Assembly: GCA_029555885.1 (NCBI GenBank)
Contig: JAKPQT010000064.1
Location: 1-8,214, forward strand
Direction of reading: 5' to 3'
Origin: Chloroflexota bacterium
Lineage (GTDB): Bacteria > Chloroflexota > Anaerolineae > CG2-30-64-16
DNA length: 8,214 nucleotides
The position numbers and the translations under genes were made by a program. This document shows positions 5,985 to 8,214 of this stretch, piece after piece. Positions within the stretch are counted from its first letter, which is position 1. Each line of letters opens with the position of its first letter. The notes under the pieces are model-generated. The model had not been told where the DNA came from and ran no database searches. It was given only the letters and a program-made list of their open reading frames with translations.

Positions 5985-7130
5985 ATGAGCCGCCCCGACG
6001 TTCCTCGCACTCATTATGGCCGCGACCGCGTCTGTGCTCAGTGTGGCACGCGCGTGGCTCAGAAAGCGGAAACTTGCTTCTTCTGCGGCGCAGCGCTCGA
6101 CAGCGCACCCAGACGGCAGCTTCGCGTTCCCTGGGCCGACCTGTTTCTGTTCGCCGCCATCGCTGGCGTGCTGATCTTGTGGTGGGTGCGGGGCCTCGAA
6201 GTTCCTGAAGACTTGCTGGCCAGCCAATCGCGCAACCAGTCGGTCGCGCTTGCCCCGCAAACGACGCCGGCTGCGGAGTTGTTGGCGCTGGTGGCAGAAG
6301 ACCTGCCGACAGCCACGCCCACGCTGCCACCGACCGTCACCCCTGTGCCGACCCTGACATCTGCGCCGACCACGCCCACCGCCACGCCTGCGCCGCCGAC
6401 GCGCTACAAAGTTGAGCGCGGGGATACAGTTATTGCGATCGCGCAGAAGTTCGGCTCGACGGTCAAGGACATCATTCAGACCAATGAGCTCTCCGCAGAT
6501 GGCCGGTTGTCAGTGGGCCAGGAGTTGATCATCCCCGTGGCAGGGCCGATGGGCGGCGGCGCGACCGCCACCCCCACGCCTGAGAGCAGCGCGTATATGT
6601 ACGTGGTCAAGGCGGGCGATACCATCAGCACGATTGCCACGCGCTACGGCTCCCGCGTCGACTGGATTTTGACGGCCAACAAGATGAGCGCATCGGACGT
6701 GCTGCGCATCGGCCAGGCGCTCCTCATCCCGCGCAGCAACGAGACGCCCACCCCTGAGCCGACCGCGGAGATGCCCGCCGTCACGATGACGCCCACGCCG
6801 GAGCCGGTCCTGGACCAACCAGTTCCGCTCAGTCCCGGCAACGGCAGTATCGTCGCGAGTGAGGGTGAACTCCTCCTGAGTTGGACCTCTGTCGGCATCC
6901 TGGAGGCGGACCAGTATTACGTCGTCACGCTCAAGGCGGGGGACGACGACGCACCGACCGCCGTGTACTGGACCAAGTCTACGACCTGGCGGCTCCCGAC
7001 CGAGTATCGCGGAACATCCCGTGCGGGCGTCGATTTCACCTGGCGTGTGCAGGTGCGGCATGGCAGCCCGGAAGCGCCGGGCCAGACAGCCAGCCCCCCC
7101 AGCGAGCAATTCCGCTTCACCTGGCAGTAG
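5985..7130 (+). CDS. Membrane-anchored zinc-ribbon, double-LysM protein with C-terminal FN3-like domain
   Basis: A protein of 381 residues with a clear domain order. A zinc ribbon comes first, CAQCG and CFFCG (Cys17, 20, 31, 34). A single membrane helix follows (about 51-69, LFLFAAIAGVLILWW). Next is a Pro/Thr-rich spacer (about 105-139), then LysM 1 (about 141-184, YKVERGDTVIAIAQKFG to QELIIP) and a short TATPTP linker. LysM 2 spans about 206-249 (YVVKAGDTISTIATRYG to QALLIP), followed by a second Thr/Pro linker and a beta-rich FN3-like domain (about 278-381, including LLLSWTS and FTWRVQVRHG). LysM modules bind N-acetylglucosamine polymers, mainly peptidoglycan. By topology the ribbon is cytoplasmic and the LysM/FN3 part outside, so the protein could tie an inner partner to the cell wall. 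The start is 6 bp after the membrane-protein stop with no Shine-Dalgarno, so it is co-transcribed. The last 14 bp overlap the convergent methyltransferase gene. Confidence 0.92.
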   Translation: MSRPDVPRTHYGRDRVCAQCGTRVAQKAETCFFCGAALDSAPRRQLRVPWADLFLFAAIAGVLILWWVRGLEVPEDLLASQSRNQSVALAPQTTPAAELLALVAEDLPTATPTLPPTVTPVPTLTSAPTTPTATPAPPTRYKVERGDTVIAIAQKFGSTVKDIIQTNELSADGRLSVGQELIIPVAGPMGGGATATPTPESSAYMYVVKAGDTISTIATRYGSRVDWILTANKMSASDVLRIGQALLIPRSNETPTPEPTAEMPAVTMTPTPEPVLDQPVPLSPGNGSIVASEGELLLSWTSVGILEADQYYVVTLKAGDDDAPTAVYWTKSTTWRLPTEYRGTSRAGVDFTWRVQVRHGSPEAPGQTASPPSEQFRFTWQ

Positions 7131-7845
7131 CGTACACCCCGTACAGGTTCAGATTGCCCTCATGTCCGTCAGCGTGATAGGTTGCCACAACTTGTAAACC
7201 CGCGTCCGCCGCCAACCGGTGCAACTCCGCCTCGTCAATGAACGCACAGTAGCGGTGTCCGGCCGCACCTGCACCCCAGGCCACCAGGTAGTCCCCCGCC
7301 TCGACATCATCCGCGCGGAGTCCCACGGTCTCCCAGGGCAACACCCGCCGGCGCAGCCGCGCGGAAGTCATAAACTGCCACGTAGACACGATCAGGCGGC
7401 CGCCCGGCGCGAACAGGGTTGCGGCCTCGGCCAGAATGCGGCCGCGAGCGGCCGCGGTGGGAATGTGGTGAAGCACGGACAGGCACACGATCGCGTCGGC
7501 GGGATCACCCGCGGCTGCCGGCCACGCAGAATTGAGCAAGTCAGCCTGCACGAAACGCGCGGTGACGCCCTCCAGCCCGGCAGCCATCTGCTGCGCCTCC
7601 GCCAGCAGCCCCGCGCTGCCGTCTAATCCCGTGTAATGCCCGCGCCAGCCCTGCCCCGCAAGATAGGCCAGGAACCGCCCGTTGCCGCAGCCCAAATCCA
7701 GGACGTTGGCAGCCCCGGCCAGATAGGGTAAAATAAGGTCGTAGCCGGGGGGCCAGCTTTGCCGCGTGCGCGCGAAATCCCCGGCAAATCTTGTATAGAA
7801 GGCCCGGTTCAGGTCGAGCAGGGCCGCATAGACTTCGGGTTTCAT
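7117..7845 (-). CDS. Class I SAM methyltransferase, Trm9/ALKBH8-like, candidate tRNA wobble-uridine methylase
   Basis: A protein of 242 residues. Motif I is VLDLGCGNGRFL (48-59), the acidic residue after strand 2 is Asp75 (YTGLDGS), and CLSVLHHIPT (121-130) follows motif IV. Beyond the general fold it resembles yeast Trm9. The N-terminal FYTRFAGDFARTRQSW (16-31) matches Trm9 'YNEIAPHFSQTR..PW', VLHHIPT matches 'VVHHWST', VLPWE (168-172) matches 'VFVPW', and HRYCAFIDEAELHRLAADAG (197-216) matches 'YRYYHLYREGEL...AG'. Trm9 uses SAM to methylate 5-carboxymethyluridine 34 in tRNA. The neighbouring elp3 gene, whose product makes the cm5 group, supports the same role here. The match is from memory, so another small-molecule or tRNA substrate remains possible. 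The ATG at 7845 fits the family start (MKPEVYAALLDLNRAFY). The frame stays open further upstream to 8184, but that is antisense to elp3. No Shine-Dalgarno is visible. Confidence 0.85.
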   Translation of the reverse strand: MKPEVYAALLDLNRAFYTRFAGDFARTRQSWPPGYDLILPYLAGAANVLDLGCGNGRFLAYLAGQGWRGHYTGLDGSAGLLAEAQQMAAGLEGVTARFVQADLLNSAWPAAAGDPADAIVCLSVLHHIPTAAARGRILAEAATLFAPGGRLIVSTWQFMTSARLRRRVLPWETVGLRADDVEAGDYLVAWGAGAAGHRYCAFIDEAELHRLAADAGLQVVATYHADGHEGNLNLYGVYATAR

Positions 7846-8214
7846 GGCTGAACAACATCTACCGAACGAGAAAACAGAGCGCACCTGGCAGCCGCGCGGG
7901 CGCGATTTCGACGCGCAGCAACATCGCGCGACGCTGCTGGCAATCTTCGAGGCCGTGCGCCGGGCCGACACCTGGGACCGGGACAGCCTGCTGCGGATCT
8001 TAGCACAGCACCCGCGCGAGGGCAAAGGGCCGGCACAAATCGTCGGCACGACAAACATCGCCGGCGACAGCGGATTCTTCTCCAAGATCGAGCTGGTCAC
8101 CGCGTACCAGCAGCTGACCGCGGCCGGCGAGCTGCCGTTCGAGCGGGCGGTCCTGCGCCGGCTGCAGATGAAGCCGGTGCGCACGGCCTCGGGCGTCGCG
8201 CCGGTGACGGTGCT
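7844..8214 (+). CDS. elp3: Elp3-like tRNA uridine(34) acetyltransferase / radical SAM enzyme, N-terminal part
   Basis: Only the first 123 codons are in the window; the frame is open at the right edge. Elp3 joins a radical SAM domain to a GNAT acetyltransferase domain to build the carboxymethyl group at C5 of wobble uridine in tRNA, using acetyl-CoA. The visible part is the N-terminal tRNA-binding region. A helical segment (FDAQQHRATLLAIFEAVRR, 22-40, and DSLLRILAQH, 47-56) is followed by LRRLQMKPVRTASGVAPVTV (104-123). KPVRTxSGVAPV is the block that, in Elp3 proteins, directly precedes the TKPYPCPxxCxYCP radical SAM cluster site, expected just beyond the edge. A stop (TAG 7829-7831) lies just upstream and ATG 7844 is the only ATG before the conserved part, so the start is well set. 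It is divergent from the methyltransferase gene with overlapping start codons. The assignment rests on one strong motif plus the partner gene. Confidence 0.82.
   Translation, partial: MAEQHLPNEKTERTWQPRGRDFDAQQHRATLLAIFEAVRRADTWDRDSLLRILAQHPREGKGPAQIVGTTNIAGDSGFFSKIELVTAYQQLTAAGELPFERAVLRRLQMKPVRTASGVAPVTV

Noticed and set aside
6300..6400. Tandem-looking CCGACC/ACGCCC pattern as a DNA repeat
   Set aside because: It is explained by Thr-Pro-rich linker codons in the LysM protein. There is no fixed repeat unit, and no CRISPR-like spacing.
7794..7799. TATAGA as a promoter -10 for elp3
   Set aside because: It matches only 4 of 6 positions, lacks a convincing -35 and lies inside the methyltransferase gene. 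It is too weak to call, although the elp3 promoter must lie somewhere in this stretch.
7846..8184. Upstream extension of the methyltransferase frame by 113 codons
   Set aside because: It is antisense to the elp3 N-terminus and is Ser/Arg/Cys-rich with no family similarity. The methyltransferase family start fits ATG 7845.

Overview
The window is GC-rich, tightly packed bacterial chromosome, probably from a Chloroflexota (Anaerolineae-like) organism. This assignment is inference. It rests on Pro/Thr (TPTPTP-type) linkers in exported proteins, a large polytopic membrane protein of the PTPS-related/YfhO-like kind, an Elp3 of the 'KPVRTxSGVAPV' type known from Chloroflexota such as Dehalococcoides, and starts that often lack a Shine-Dalgarno. 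I see no rRNA, tRNA, CRISPR or transposase.

Layout. (1) 1-1241, minus: the first 413 codons of an exported Asp-box (BNR/Ycf48-like) beta-propeller, cut by the left edge. (2) 1399-2664, minus: a PLP-dependent class-V aminotransferase / cysteine-desulfurase-like protein of the VC1184 type that lacks the desulfurase cysteine, followed by a perfect 9-bp hairpin. (3) 2665-2800: an AT-richer divergent promoter region with an extended -10 (TGCTATAAT) to the right and a sigma70-like promoter to the left. (4) 2801-7130, plus: a four-gene operon with junctions of -4, +8 and +6 bp. It encodes a small TIR/deoxyribosyltransferase-like Rossmannoid protein, a TPR protein, a 12-13 TM membrane protein (probable GT-C-like), and a membrane-anchored zinc-ribbon/double-LysM protein. 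(5) 7117-7845, minus: a Trm9/ALKBH8-like SAM methyltransferase, convergent with and overlapping the LysM gene by 14 bp. (6) 7844-8214, plus: the N-terminus of Elp3, cut by the right edge.

The most interesting part is the right end. Elp3 makes the cm5 group on wobble uridine 34 of tRNA, and Trm9 methylates it to mcm5U in eukaryotes. Here candidates for both steps lie head to head in a bacterium, and their start codons share one CATG tetranucleotide (7843-7846). This suggests a two-gene bacterial mcm5U-like wobble pathway. The other notable points are the TIR-like/TPR pair leading an envelope operon, and a hairpin-rich repeat-like element translated in frame, or sitting just upstream of, the membrane protein gene.
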